Assembly (NCBI GenBank): GCA_045402695.1
Contig: JAWPNA010000131.1
Span: forward strand, 1-13,022
Length of the DNA: 13,022 nt
Origin: JAWPNA01 sp045402695
GTDB taxonomy: Bacteria; Acidobacteriota; Polarisedimenticolia; JACPZX01; DASXTC01
Direction of reading: 5' to 3'
The position numbers were made by a program, and so were the translations under genes. Under the pieces are notes generated by a model. The model worked only from the letters and a program-made list of their open reading frames with translations. It had not been told where the DNA came from and made no database searches. Shown in pieces: positions 12,964-13,022 of the stretch; position 1 is the first letter of the stretch; every line of letters starts with the position of its first letter.

Positions 12964-13022
12964 GTGACCATCGAAGCCAGACGAGAGTATCTGAGAGGGA
13001 TCCTGGTGCGGTACCGGGCGGC
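12964..13022 (+). CDS. Transposase/integrase, N-terminal fragment
   Basis: From the GTG at 12964 the frame reads VTIEARREYLRGILVRYRAA and runs off the edge. AGAGGGGGG (12948-12956) lies about 7 bases upstream. The opening (IEARREYL...RYR) resembles the N-terminus of DDE integrase-type transposases (IS481/ISNCY-like) that begin with a short helical stretch before a DNA-binding domain. Only about 20 residues are visible, so the family is tentative. Confidence 0.5.
   Translation, partial: MTIEARREYLRGILVRYRA

Larger units (their letters stand above)
12891..13022 (+). mobile_element. Left end of an integrase-type insertion sequence (continues past the window)
   Basis: The direct repeats and the start of a transposase frame mark the end of an insertion sequence lying about 15 bases beyond the -35 region of the RiPP operon promoter and transcribed away from it. 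The exact terminal base and any target duplication cannot be set without the other end. Confidence 0.5.

Overview
The window is GC-rich and looks like a chromosomal segment from an uncultured or little-studied bacterium. The two Hanks-type kinases, the nucleotidyltransferase gene pairs, the periplasmic lipoprotein peptidase and the Cys-rich secreted protein would fit Acidobacteriota or a deltaproteobacterial/myxobacterial-type lineage. That assignment is inference; no rRNA or other marker gene is present.

Left part (1-6180). On the minus strand, a secreted choloylglycine-hydrolase-type Ntn hydrolase (1070-2152) lies upstream of a Ser/Thr protein kinase that runs off the left edge (1-944, TTG start). 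Divergent from the hydrolase is a two-gene unit: a small 87-residue protein and a DxD nucleotidyltransferase (2316-3148). A kinase gene follows that is cut off after its N-lobe (3203-3517). Facing it is a second, decayed nucleotidyltransferase pair (3562-4209, minus): the enzyme has two in-frame stops and a frameshift, but its small downstream partner is still open. A lipoprotein M20 peptidase follows (4433-5947). Bases 5948-6183 hold nothing I can name.

Middle part (6184-6940). A remnant of an ISL3-type transposase has lost its catalytic core by internal deletion and is joined to an unrelated-frame coding fragment. A rho-independent terminator for the next operon lies at 6898-6940.

Right part (6941-12876, all minus strand). 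This is the most interesting segment: a compact, apparently co-transcribed RiPP (ribosomally made, post-translationally modified peptide) locus. In transcription order it encodes a soluble S26B-type (Ser/His/Asp) signal-peptidase-like protease, a 59-residue precursor peptide with a YxxPxI leader motif and two core cysteines, an HprK-like P-loop kinase, a PqqD-type recognition protein, and a radical SAM/SPASM enzyme. A 45-residue ORF with a good ribosome binding site then looks like a second precursor (C-G-H...C against C-A-H...C in the first). It is followed by a small secreted protein and a 793-residue secreted PQQ-type beta-propeller with about 45 cysteines in its tail. A near-consensus promoter (TTGACC-17-TATAAG) sits so close to the first ATG that the transcript should be leaderless. 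The proposed scheme: PqqD presents the leader to the radical SAM enzyme (and perhaps the kinase), the protease removes the leader, and the product may act together with the secreted Cys-rich proteins. No transporter and no lasso cyclase lie in the window.

Right edge (12891-13022). This is the left end of an integrase-type insertion sequence, transcribed away from the RiPP locus, with 17-bp near-identical direct repeats and a 7-bp inverted repeat in front of its transposase start.
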